IMG/VR virus record: IMGVR_UViG_3300042359_000646
Coordinates: 78,453 to 142,452 of that record
DNA from: a virus
Length of the DNA stretch: 64,000 nucleotides
Reading direction: 5' to 3' (one strand)
Shown: positions 39,984-48,007 of the stretch, in pieces
How the letters are laid out: every line of letters starts with the position of its first letter
Position numbering within the stretch: position 1 is the first letter of the stretch
Made by a program: the position numbers and the translations under genes
Notes under the pieces: generated by a model
The model's input: only the letters and a program-made list of their open reading frames with translations
The model's database searches: none
Told to the model about the DNA's origin: nothing

Positions 39984-41594
39984 CTACCCTGCATCAGTAG
40001 TAGCAATCTTACCACGCTTCTTTACCACTCCAACACTATCCTTACGGGCTGAAAAAAGTATGATGTCAGATTTGCCATTTCCCGACAAAACTGGAGTTGT
40101 CCCACTAGGAAATAGTATGCTGTTGTCAAAAGCTACCGCACCTGTATTCTGTACCAATTCAACAATGAGTGCTTTAGTTTGATTATTAGCAAGTGTAGCG
40201 GTAAAGTTAATGTTAGTGATGGTGTTGCTTATATCTGCAACTGGAGTTTTTAATATTAAGTAGTCGTAATCAGCATCAAGGTCAATTGTGTAGTTTGTCG
40301 GTGAGGATATTATCACGGTGTTGGTCTTTATTTGGTCGCCAAGAGCCGTTATCACTTCGTTAGATAGCTTTGCCAGTCCAACGCTTCCGTCGGGCAGTGC
40401 AGGATTAAAAACGACCCACCTCCCAGTTGCAGGATTGGTATTAGGAATCAGAACTGTGTCACCGTTGTCGGACGCAGTGGATGCAGCATCGTACTTGTAA
40501 GGTCTATTGACCGATTCAACCAAACGCACTTGACCAGATTTATATTGAACTGAGTTCAAGCTCTTGAGCGCCGCAATGTTGTCCACTGGCGCGTCCCAGA
40601 AAAGAAGGTCTTGTAGAAGCGCGTAATTGACCAGCTTGGGGTAGATACTGATGAAGGTCTTAGCCGAAATACCATCTAGAAGTTGAGACGTAGGCGACAC
40701 TTCTAGGACTACAGCCGAACCATCGGGGATGCCCTTGTTGAACGCAATATCAAGCGTGGGGTACTCTTGCACCACTCCAAGGTTGTCGATACCAGTTGTA
40801 TCCAAGGCGAAAGAGGTGAGGTTTAAGTATCCAATAATCTTGACACCAAAGACGAGCCGTATAGCTGGGTCAGAGGTGTATTCGCTTAGATTGAGACGTA
40901 AACCCGTCAAAGTACCGCCAGTGTCGTTCACAATCCAGTATTTGATAGGGACTGGAATGGAATTGATGTTTTCGAGTGGGGCAACAAGTAATGTGTCTTG
41001 GTCAGCGCTAATTACGTCAATTTCGGCTAACGCAGTGGTTTCGTATAGGCTTGCTTCTCTAGTTTTGAACCAGCGACCGCTATTGTGCGCTAACACGGTA
41101 ATATTGTCTACGGGAGATACTGAACCGCTAATAAATTCGTACACAAAACCCGACCCGTTGAGAAGTACCCTAAAGCCAGTTAATAGACCTGTGAGGGCGC
41201 TGATGTCTGCGGGGTTAGAATAGCTCGTCGGACTGTTTAAAGTGGCGTTAGCCGTGATTACTACGTTAGCTGGAGTGATTGGGGTTATGTAGTCTGCGGC
41301 AAAGTGATTAAAGCGGTAGATGATTCGAGAAGAGGTGTATGAGTTTGTAGTTGATACAGAGATGAGGGTTTCATGAATGTCTTCGTAGCTGAGTGTGTTA
41401 AAGTTGCTTGCGTCGATTGTTACACTACCGCTTGCGCTCACTGCGAGAGATTTTACGGGTGACGGGTTAGTATACCCAGCGCGATTTCGCCTAACTAAAA
41501 AAAAGTAGTACGTGTTTGCTGAGATGCTCCCACCAGATGTAGTAGTGATGGTTGGTACAGGTAGGGTTTTTGACGCTGCGTAGGTTGTCTTCAT
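39984..41594 (-). CDS. Fibre protein with FN3 start and two GRW modules, 536 aa
   Basis: Begins with a small FN3-like unit (TTSGGSISANTYYFFLVRRN). The GRW module appears twice: about 140-185 (TGFRVLLNGSGFVYEF ... HNSGRWFKT) and about 345-395 (LVESVNRPYKYDAAST ... NPATGRWVVF), matching those in 2700-3209 and 24002-24859. The C-terminal 120 residues are a small beta domain. Placed between the 181-residue gene and the giant LamG fibre on the same strand; likely a linker or adaptor between them. Its ATG lies at the end of the upstream gene. Confidence 0.65.
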   Translation of the reverse strand: MKTTYAASKTLPVPTITTTSGGSISANTYYFFLVRRNRAGYTNPSPVKSLAVSASGSVTIDASNFNTLSYEDIHETLISVSTTNSYTSSRIIYRFNHFAADYITPITPANVVITANATLNSPTSYSNPADISALTGLLTGFRVLLNGSGFVYEFISGSVSPVDNITVLAHNSGRWFKTREASLYETTALAEIDVISADQDTLLVAPLENINSIPVPIKYWIVNDTGGTLTGLRLNLSEYTSDPAIRLVFGVKIIGYLNLTSFALDTTGIDNLGVVQEYPTLDIAFNKGIPDGSAVVLEVSPTSQLLDGISAKTFISIYPKLVNYALLQDLLFWDAPVDNIAALKSLNSVQYKSGQVRLVESVNRPYKYDAASTASDNGDTVLIPNTNPATGRWVVFNPALPDGSVGLAKLSNEVITALGDQIKTNTVIISSPTNYTIDLDADYDYLILKTPVADISNTITNINFTATLANNQTKALIVELVQNTGAVAFDNSILFPSGTTPVLSGNGKSDIILFSARKDSVGVVKKRGKIATTDAG

Positions 41595-42139
41595 TAATTA
41601 ACCTCTTTTCTGCTCAGTCTGCTGGCGTATTTTTTAACAGTCTGAGGCATACCATCAGGATATAAGTCTGGTTTAGGTATAGGCTCTTCCATCATACCTC
41701 CATATCCCTTGTAAGGGTCGGTACGGAATCCAAGATATCCCGTAGGACTAGCTGCTCGGTCATCAGTTTTACGAATATCAGACCAACCAGTTTTAGGGAG
41801 TACGGCTGGTGCATCGTATTCGTTGTAGCTATGTCTAATAGGTCTACTTAAAGGGTCTTGTTTATCTAATCCTGATTGTCTAATAGCTCTTTTCCTACTT
41901 AATTTTTCTTCTAATTGCAGATTAACTTGGTTTAAGGTATTTTTTGGGATTGTATTTATAAGACCTTTATCAAAATCTTTTGTTAGATTGCCAGAGATAT
42001 TTCCTAATCCTGTTTCTAAAGTGGCAGGGTTTAGTCTCGATTTATCAGGTATCGCTATCTTTGTGCCTTGTAAATCGTACAATCGCTTCAGTTGTTTATT
42101 AGCTTGTCTAACGTACCCAAAGTCTGCGAAGTGTTGCAT
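41594..42139 (-). CDS. Hypothetical protein, 181 aa
   Basis: Positively charged and helical at first (RQANKQLKRLYDLQG, LQLEEKLSRKRAIRQSG), then disordered and Pro/Gly-rich (EEPIPKPDLYPDG), ending in basic residues (KKYASRLSRKEVN). It lies at the head of the large fibre block, four bases after a 69-residue gene. The composition suits a virion assembly or injected protein; no family recognised. Confidence 0.5.
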   Translation of the reverse strand: MQHFADFGYVRQANKQLKRLYDLQGTKIAIPDKSRLNPATLETGLGNISGNLTKDFDKGLINTIPKNTLNQVNLQLEEKLSRKRAIRQSGLDKQDPLSRPIRHSYNEYDAPAVLPKTGWSDIRKTDDRAASPTGYLGFRTDPYKGYGGMMEEPIPKPDLYPDGMPQTVKKYASRLSRKEVN

Positions 42140-42143
42140 AGTT

Positions 42144-42353
42144 TTATTTCATAACCGTTGTGTTTGTTACAGGCGTAGCTATATTGAAAGTGAACGTCTC
42201 ACTACCTTGTGTGAGTTTTACCCGATTTCCTTCTTGGACGACTCGCGGAACCACGTTTTGCAGCCCTTGCTTGATAGCGGCTAGCGCCTCGGTGTAGTTG
42301 ATGTCTTGAGTCATCTCATTATTATACCTTGTCTCAGATTTCTTTTCTGCCAA
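42144..42353 (-). CDS. Hypothetical protein, 69 aa
   Basis: First gene of the minus-strand fibre block. A helix (YTEALAAIKQGLQNVVPRVV) precedes a small beta unit (GNRVKLTQGSETFTFNIAT). An alternative start at MTQDINYTE (42317) would drop the basic first 12 residues. Its start region faces the plus-strand gene at 42396, so a divergent promoter lies in the 40 bases between. The CTTTTCTG word is at 42342, overlapping its first codons. No family recognised. Confidence 0.5.
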   Translation of the reverse strand: MAEKKSETRYNNEMTQDINYTEALAAIKQGLQNVVPRVVQEGNRVKLTQGSETFTFNIATPVTNTTVMK

Positions 42354-42395
42354 ACGAGCGACAGCGAGTTGTGTTATTATGTATATGCAACTATT

Positions 42396-42812
42396 ATGCC
42401 ACTATATATGCCACACAAAACAACTAGACCATATTACCTCCACGTAGAGATTAGTGAAGCTAACAAATCTGTCATTGTAAGGCTCGACCGTCCACAATTG
42501 ATGGAGTTCCATGCCCAACCTCGTACTGAACCCAACAAAGCTGAAATTGTCTTTTATCAGAAGATTTTTGGTACACCAGAGGAAATTGCAGCACTGTTTC
42601 CTTACTTCAACGAGTGGTTTCACGTTACAGCAGAAGAAATTCTGACTATAAAAGGTCTGGCTCACAAGACAGATATTGCTGATAACCCAATCTGGTGTTC
42701 AGTCGGGTTTAAAGAGTTACTGAAAAAAGACTCTAAAGACACGCTCGACAATCTCTTAGAATACTTGTGCTTGCTTGTTGAGCATCACTACGGTAAATTT
42801 CTCGGAATCTAA
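42396..42812 (+). CDS. Hypothetical protein, 138 aa
   Basis: The start chosen is ATG 42396 (MPLYMPHKTTRPYYLH) or 42408; the frame runs further upstream only through the divergent gene. It is an alpha/beta protein with basic and aromatic residues (YYLHVEISEANKSVIVRLDR), an acidic helix (EEIAALFPYFNEWFHVTAEEIL) and a final His-rich strand (VEHHYGKFLGI). No motif recognised. Confidence 0.5.
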   Translation: MPLYMPHKTTRPYYLHVEISEANKSVIVRLDRPQLMEFHAQPRTEPNKAEIVFYQKIFGTPEEIAALFPYFNEWFHVTAEEILTIKGLAHKTDIADNPIWCSVGFKELLKKDSKDTLDNLLEYLCLLVEHHYGKFLGI

Positions 42813-42837
42813 CAACCTAAACATACATCAATAAGTT

Positions 42838-43359
42838 ATGCCATTACCTTACAACTCTGGTCTAATGCTGAAAGTCACTTCCGATAGTGGCTCTCAGTTC
42901 TTTGCTGACTACTCTTTGAACTCCGATATTGAAAGATTCGGAAAAGAAGCTCTCGAACTAGGTTTGACTGGCGAAGCTATTTACGATTATGTGAAAGCTG
43001 AAACTTTTAAGATTGCACCTGCTGAATTTCCCACAACATTACCCAAAACAACCAATATGACCTACCCAATCTCTAAATTTGTTGAAGCAGCCGAAGCATT
43101 ACGTGAAGAATACGAAAATGCTGAAGTTACGTCGTCCGATACGTCGATTACAGTCTCTCGTACTGTTGTCTCTGAAGAAGGTGCTACATATACTTATGGC
43201 ATCGAGTTTACACCCCCTGATGCTGAATATGATGAGGAGCTTGTCGAATTGTACGTTGAGGACTTGTACGAGTCACTTTATGGTGAGGATGTCGAGTACG
43301 AAGATGAAGAAGGTGAAGATGATGAGGAGACTATTACTGAAGAAGAGTTTGCAGTGTAG
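42838..43359 (+). CDS. Hypothetical protein with acidic tail, 173 aa
   Basis: A soluble protein with one beta-rich domain (GLMLKVTSDSGSQFFADYS, SSDTSITVSRTVVSEEGATY) and a helix (KFVEAAEALREEYENAE). The last 40 residues are almost entirely acidic (DEELVELYVEDLYESL, EDEEGEDDEE), as in DNA-mimic or anti-defence proteins, but this is composition only. It ends the small operon before the module region. Name withheld. Confidence 0.5.
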   Translation: MPLPYNSGLMLKVTSDSGSQFFADYSLNSDIERFGKEALELGLTGEAIYDYVKAETFKIAPAEFPTTLPKTTNMTYPISKFVEAAEALREEYENAEVTSSDTSITVSRTVVSEEGATYTYGIEFTPPDAEYDEELVELYVEDLYESLYGEDVEYEDEEGEDDEETITEEEFAV

Positions 43360-43430
43360 TTAATCGCTAGTTTGTATGCTCGATGTGTAACCTCTGGTTG
43401 TAATGACTGGGGGTTTCTTGTATTCTCAGT

Positions 43431-43451
43431 CGCCGAAGGGCTGTGAAGAGG
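43431..43451 (+). repeat. 21-bp element upstream of module copy 2
   Basis: This matches 9579-9599 at 20 of 21 positions, differing at one base just before the GGGCTGTGAAGAGG core. It lies 268 bases upstream of module copy 2, compared with 257 bases for copy 1. The preceding sequence AACC...GGGTT with T-rich end (about 43390-43420) is a weak candidate terminator for the gene before it. Confidence 0.75.
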
Positions 43452-43536
43452 AGATTGTTCTAGGAGGAGGATTAGAAGTATTAGGAAGGGTACTTTTGCT
43501 ATTACTTTCTACGAGACTACGTTGTTTCAAGCCTCT

Positions 43537-43647
43537 AATAGTCTGCAAATATTTTTAGCAAATCACTAAAATAACCTAGCAGTAAAACGGTAAGTAATAA
43601 TTACAAGCCGAGAAACCCTGCAAATAGTCTGCATAGATAACCTAGCA
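43537..43647. repeat. Paired direct repeats upstream of module copy 2
   Basis: AATAGTCTGCA occurs at 43537-43547 and again at 43623-43633; ATAACCTAGCA occurs at 43571-43581 and 43637-43647. The order is the same each time, but the spacing differs (23 and 3 bases). The second pair ends about 20 bases before the extended -10 element, a position that suits an operator. Repeats of this kind are typical of binding sites for an oligomeric regulator. Confidence 0.6.
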
Positions 43648-43667
43648 AAAGTGATGCAAAAATAGTG

Positions 43668-43676
43668 TGCTATTAT
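43668..43676 (+). promoter_or_regulatory. Extended -10 promoter of module copy 2
   Basis: TGC with TATTAT (43671-43676) or the overlapping TATAAT (43674-43679) makes a strong AT-rich -10 with an extension, within a word almost the same as that upstream of copy 1. The gap to the ATG at 43699 is about 20 bases, so the leader is very short. Confidence 0.5.
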
Positions 43677-43698
43677 AATAAAAAGACTATTAAAGTAC

Positions 43699-44391
43699 AT
43701 GAAATCAGCAAACCCCGAAGACTTACTAAAATTAAAGCTAGCAGAACGACCGCTAGAGCCTTATGAGATTGCAGAGTTGTTTACCCCAGACAATTACAAA
43801 ATCAGTGCCTTGTTACTTGCAAAACAACACGCTCAGACTGTAGATATGCTTCAAGGACTTCAAAACACCCTCGATGAAGTTAACAAACAGCAAAAAGAAA
43901 CACAAAAGCTCTTGGTAGAGTTATCTACCGACAAGAAAATCTCTGAGACTAAGCTAGCTAGATTTTTTACTACTGCGCCCCACCTACTTGTTAACTTTGA
44001 CTACGATTTTGAAAAAAAGTCCATCACTTTTAAAGAATTGCCCCTAGAAGCTGACTCTGAAGAAATTGCATTTTTATCTCTGAGTCTTGAGGAATACTTT
44101 GGGACTAATCACATTCCTTTTTCTGTACTTCTCAGTGGTATCAAGCGTTACTTTGCAATCAAGAAAAAACAGAACTTCGCTATTCGAGATTTCCTAGAAG
44201 ATTACTGTGAAGAGACTTTAGCCAACACTAAAACTAAAAAGCGTACAAGAATCTATTTTAAGAACTTGAAAGCTGCTTGTGAAGACTGTCCAGAAATTAC
44301 TCCCAAAGTTATTAAGGATGTAATGCAAGATTTAGGCTACGAGCAAAAGACCGATGCTTCTAGAGTTATATTTTTTGAGAAAATTAAATAA
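43699..44391 (+). CDS. Module gene A, copy 2: DNA-binding-like protein
   Basis: A 230-residue protein paralogous to 9836-10534. Shared blocks are the region around residues 75-105 (STDKKISETKLARFF, HLLVNFDYDF) and the C-terminal winged-helix-like unit (ITPKVIKDVMQDLGYEQKT, VIFFEKIK). A coiled coil lies at about residues 50-72 (MLQGLQNTLDEVNKQQKET) that copy 1 lacks. The middle is basic (IKKKQNFAIRDFLEDY, TKTKKRTRIYFKNLK). It begins after the repeats and promoter above and is followed, one base later, by its GIY-YIG partner. Regulator role inferred; no named family. Confidence 0.6.
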   Translation: MKSANPEDLLKLKLAERPLEPYEIAELFTPDNYKISALLLAKQHAQTVDMLQGLQNTLDEVNKQQKETQKLLVELSTDKKISETKLARFFTTAPHLLVNFDYDFEKKSITFKELPLEADSEEIAFLSLSLEEYFGTNHIPFSVLLSGIKRYFAIKKKQNFAIRDFLEDYCEETLANTKTKKRTRIYFKNLKAACEDCPEITPKVIKDVMQDLGYEQKTDASRVIFFEKIK

Positions 44392-44392
44392 C

Positions 44393-44872
44393 ATGGCACA
44401 GACATTCATTTATGCTATTCACTGCCCTAATAAAAACGAGGTCAAGATTGGATATGCAACTGACCCATTAAAACGTTTGGCAACTTTGCAATGTGGGACT
44501 ACTGACCGACTGGACTTACTTTTTACTTTCAAAGGTGGTATTGAAGATGAGAAATTATTGCATCAAAGGTTGGCTGGCTCTAGAGTCTCTGGTGAGTGGT
44601 TTGTCTATAATGTTCATGTATTGCAAGAATTGCTTACTTACCAAGAAGAAGTTTTCCCTACCCCAATTGATTTTGTACCAGCCGAAATAGAGACTCAAGG
44701 TATTTTAAATGTTGCCTATAGTTTCAACAGATTATTCACTACGGCAGATGTCAAGAAAGCAATACCCAGCTTAAACTGGTCAAAAGAAGAAATTGCAGAG
44801 CTACTTTTAGGTAACGGTTACACACTGAAGACTTACCCTTCCAACCGAGTTAAATATTTTAAAAAACCATGA
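44393..44872 (+). CDS. Module gene B, copy 2: MUG113/T5orf172-type GIY-YIG protein
   Basis: The start chosen is ATG 44393 (MAQTFIYAIHCPNKNEVKIG), which matches copy 1 exactly at the first 16 residues; the frame extends upstream only through gene A. Landmarks: FIYAIHC, VKIGYAT, KRLATLQCG, EDEKLLHQRL and GEWF. After residue 110 it diverges from copy 1 and ends in a unit (FTTADVKKAI, WSKEEIAELLLGNGYTL, VKYFKKP) that matches the C-terminus of gene A copy 1. One base separates gene A and gene B. The exchange of this domain between partners is unusual. Confidence 0.8.
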   Translation: MAQTFIYAIHCPNKNEVKIGYATDPLKRLATLQCGTTDRLDLLFTFKGGIEDEKLLHQRLAGSRVSGEWFVYNVHVLQELLTYQEEVFPTPIDFVPAEIETQGILNVAYSFNRLFTTADVKKAIPSLNWSKEEIAELLLGNGYTLKTYPSNRVKYFKKP

Positions 44873-45036
44873 CACACAACTCAACACCTAACTACGATAA
44901 ATTAATGGCGCTGATTGCCGCTTCAGCGCCTGACCCAATCGAATATCACAAAAAAGTTTTAAACAGTCTACGCAATTACATTGACCGCCCCATAAAAGGG
45001 GATTTCGCAACTATGAAAAGACCTTGGGAAAACTAA
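44869..45036 (+). CDS. Small hypothetical protein, 55 aa
   Basis: ATG 44869 overlaps the GIY-YIG gene stop (ATGA) and TAA ends at 45036, with the next gene starting one base later. The product has a small Ala-rich helix (LMALIAASAPDPIEYHKK) and a basic end (RPIKGDFATMKRPWEN). The tight packing supports it. No family recognised. Confidence 0.5.
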   Translation: MTHNSTPNYDKLMALIAASAPDPIEYHKKVLNSLRNYIDRPIKGDFATMKRPWEN

Positions 45037-45037
45037 C

Positions 45038-45367
45038 ATGACTAGAATCACACCTCCATTATCAGAATGCACTCTCGAAGACTGTGGCGCTTACGAGCGT
45101 TTTCAAGTTAATCATGTGCAAGTTTGGCATCGCTACCTCAACGGTGGAAATATAATCTGGATTGCAGTGTTTGAAAACCTCGATGACTTCGATGAACACG
45201 TTATTGCAAGCTTTGGCAACTACCATCACTGGTACAGCATCAAAGATGGGCTTTGGTATACAAATCAAGCTTATATGCGAAAAGGTTTAAAACCGAGTGT
45301 AGAAGAATGGTATCAAGACTACCTAAAGTCCAGAGCCTCCGCTTTGAACCCATCTTCCGAAATTTAA
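45038..45367 (+). CDS. Hypothetical protein, 109 aa
   Basis: A Trp/Tyr/His-rich small protein (NHVQVWHRYLNGGNIIWIAV, GNYHHWYSIKDGLWYTN) with a strand-rich first half and a helical end (VEEWYQDYLKSRASAL). Its 3' 45 bases overlap, in the opposite direction, the end of the 894-residue tail gene, so both C-termini are coded by the same DNA. No family recognised. Confidence 0.5.
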   Translation: MTRITPPLSECTLEDCGAYERFQVNHVQVWHRYLNGGNIIWIAVFENLDDFDEHVIASFGNYHHWYSIKDGLWYTNQAYMRKGLKPSVEEWYQDYLKSRASALNPSSEI

Positions 45368-48007
45368 AGGAACATTGTCTAAACTATTTCCGATATTATT
45401 GGGAAGCCCAGTCACATTCACTGTAGTAACCAGTCCACCCTTGATAGTATTTAGCGCCGTAGCGGTCGTGCTGACCACTGTAAGTGCAACTGGTATCACT
45501 TCACCAAATGTGACGCTGACTGGCTGATTAAGCGCACCTCCGTTGATTATCTGCGTAGTGAACGTACTCGACTTAGCAGCCCACTTTTGCCCAAAGTATT
45601 GAAACACGCTATTTGGCTTTATTGCGTTCTGTGTCCACGTAAATGACGTACTCAAGCTTGCACCGTCGAACACATCTTTATGCAGCTTGAATGTTGCGCC
45701 CTTGATTGCTTCTTGTAAGTTCTGCGCCCCAGTAATTGTCACATCGCTCAATATGTTGCGGTCACGTACATTTGAGGTCAGATAAGTCAGCGAGTCTTTG
45801 AGTCCATTCTTATCCTGTGTTGGGTTGAGTTGATTAACTGGTTTGCGTACTGTAGCGCTAGGAGGTCGCCCCAAAGCTGTACTGAAGCTTGAACTCTGTA
45901 TGTTGCTCTTGAAGCTGGCATCGGCAACTGTGCGGATTGTTCCGTAGATTGAGTAGGAGTCGTCTTTGAAACTGGCATCATTAGCTGCGGTTGAATAGGA
46001 TGGTACTGCTGAACCATCTTTTTTCTGCTGTGTTGGAATCACCTTGTTGACATCAATACTTGGCGGTACACCTTGTCCTATTACCGCATCATCAGGCACA
46101 TTCATGTAACTAAATGGACGATAGTAAGTGCCGCTATATAAATCATTTTGGTTGATAGAACCTAACAAACCATTTAGGTCATTGAATGTTTCATAAATTC
46201 TATCAATGTTTTGCTTTGTTGTTTTGCTAGGACGAATCATGTAGCGAGTATGTTCGTAAACTTCTTCCCCAGTGGTCAAATAGATAGGGTTCTTGCCCCA
46301 GAGCGAAGCTGCTTGGTCATTATACTCAGGGTTGCCACTAACAGCCGCAGAAATCGAGTATCTCGACTTACTAACTATCATCAAGTTAGGAACCCAGTCA
46401 GGACTAGGGAAAAGTACTGCTACGGGGTCTTGAGTGCTGGGCGAGTTAGGTAGTTGAGCTTTGGGAATATACTCAACGTTCCAATCAACTTTGTCGCCAT
46501 CTTTGTAATATTTGCTAAACGGCTCGATAAAATAGTCTACGCGCTCAGTGATAGGGATTTTGCGGTATAGGAAGCTTTCAAGTTTGCATTTTGCTTTGTA
46601 GACAGAAAGATAATAATACTGAAGACTTATTGGGTCATTTGCAATCTGATTCCCAATTTGAAGCAGAAAAGTAAGGTTGATGTATGCCTGAATACTACCT
46701 TGAGTCCAGTTTGCCGCATCTTCATTGGCAAAACGCTTAATTGTCCATCCTTCAGTCTGTTCAGCTACCAATACTTGCGAATTAGACTTAAGGAGGTTCT
46801 GGTACTGCTCTGGCACTTCAATTTTGACGTAATTGCCCGACCTATCCAATACTTGAGGCTTAATGTCAAGTTCTAGAGGCTGATATACAAAATCAGTCTG
46901 CTTGATACTTGTTACGCGCCACACGATAGGTCTTGCAAAGATATTTTGCCCCACCATACCCATAGCTTGATTGGCAAGATTGCCTAACAAACCTTTCAGA
47001 GCATTTTGTTGAAGTGCAGGATTACTTTGCATCCTGTTAAGAATTGAAGTGTCAATATTGATTGGAGCCATCGGGTCAGTAACTAGCTCTAGCGCTGAGT
47101 GGCTGAAACCATAAGTGCCACTAATTTCCGACTGCGGTTGCCCGTATTTGTAAAGCGTAATCTTAAATTGCTTACTTAAACCACCGTTATCAACAAACAC
47201 ACTAAGGTCGCGAGGAACGAGGCTGCCATCACCTACTTCTACTGGAGGTAAGTGGGGATTGCTGTCACCTTCATAAAGTACATACTCATCATCGGTCACT
47301 TGGACGTAAGTATTTTGAAGTCCGTAGTTAGTACCACCATTCCAATTGAGAAGCGTGTTCTTGTAGCAAGGTGTCTCGTTGTCCGTCAAAGTAATTTCAG
47401 TAAGAGGCGTAGCCGTAATTGAGCGTCCAGAACCAAGTGCAACGTAATCGATGCCAGATTGTGAGTAAATAGCTACTTTGCCGTCAAGGATAGCGCGTTC
47501 GTCGAGAAAAGAGCGCAAGCTGAAGAAATCGGTGTTAGCTGGTCTATATGGAAGGTTGACAAAACCACTAAGCCCTGTGATTGGGCAGTTGATGCCAGTA
47601 AACAATGCGACCTGAGATAAAAGCGAAGCTAGACTAAATCGATAAAACTGTTCTCCGATAATTTGCGCCGAACGCCCATAAGCCAAGACAAATTTAGCTG
47701 TGTTAATTCCCTTTTCTGTAAAAAGCTTACTGACATGAGAATAGCTAAGCGAAACCTCGTACCGAACCGACGCATTCCCAATTTTTTGAACTTGGGGTGA
47801 TTCTTTGTAGCTGTAGTTGGTTAGATAGAAATTATAGTTACCAAAGGTTAAGTCACTTCCCAATGCTGGTATTTCATTCAGAGTTGCCACGTAAATGACG
47901 GCAGAAAGAGAGGGAGGTTGGTCAAGCTCCTGATTTAGCGTGTAAGTACCTACAACGGCTCTGAGAGGATTTTCGGCGCTATTGGATAGATTTGAGACTA
48001 AGGACAC
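45323..48007 (-). CDS. Tail-tip / tail-hub-like protein, 894 aa
   Basis: The last gene of the tail block, where the tail hub or tip protein is expected. The N-terminal 110 residues are a small beta unit (LRAVVGTYTLNQELDQPP, NYNFYLTNYSYKESPQVQ). Large segments are mixed strand and helix with Tyr/Gln/Asn (YYYLSVYKAKCKLESF, ERVDYFIEPFSKYYKDGD). The C-terminal 120 residues are beta-rich. It does not contain LamG repeats. A hub, tip or host-contact role is inferred from gene order: it follows the tape measure and three smaller tail proteins. It overlaps the 219-residue gene by ten bases. Confidence 0.55.
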   Translation of the reverse strand: MSLVSNLSNSAENPLRAVVGTYTLNQELDQPPSLSAVIYVATLNEIPALGSDLTFGNYNFYLTNYSYKESPQVQKIGNASVRYEVSLSYSHVSKLFTEKGINTAKFVLAYGRSAQIIGEQFYRFSLASLLSQVALFTGINCPITGLSGFVNLPYRPANTDFFSLRSFLDERAILDGKVAIYSQSGIDYVALGSGRSITATPLTEITLTDNETPCYKNTLLNWNGGTNYGLQNTYVQVTDDEYVLYEGDSNPHLPPVEVGDGSLVPRDLSVFVDNGGLSKQFKITLYKYGQPQSEISGTYGFSHSALELVTDPMAPINIDTSILNRMQSNPALQQNALKGLLGNLANQAMGMVGQNIFARPIVWRVTSIKQTDFVYQPLELDIKPQVLDRSGNYVKIEVPEQYQNLLKSNSQVLVAEQTEGWTIKRFANEDAANWTQGSIQAYINLTFLLQIGNQIANDPISLQYYYLSVYKAKCKLESFLYRKIPITERVDYFIEPFSKYYKDGDKVDWNVEYIPKAQLPNSPSTQDPVAVLFPSPDWVPNLMIVSKSRYSISAAVSGNPEYNDQAASLWGKNPIYLTTGEEVYEHTRYMIRPSKTTKQNIDRIYETFNDLNGLLGSINQNDLYSGTYYRPFSYMNVPDDAVIGQGVPPSIDVNKVIPTQQKKDGSAVPSYSTAANDASFKDDSYSIYGTIRTVADASFKSNIQSSSFSTALGRPPSATVRKPVNQLNPTQDKNGLKDSLTYLTSNVRDRNILSDVTITGAQNLQEAIKGATFKLHKDVFDGASLSTSFTWTQNAIKPNSVFQYFGQKWAAKSSTFTTQIINGGALNQPVSVTFGEVIPVALTVVSTTATALNTIKGGLVTTVNVTGLPNNIGNSLDNVPLNFGRWVQSGGSGL

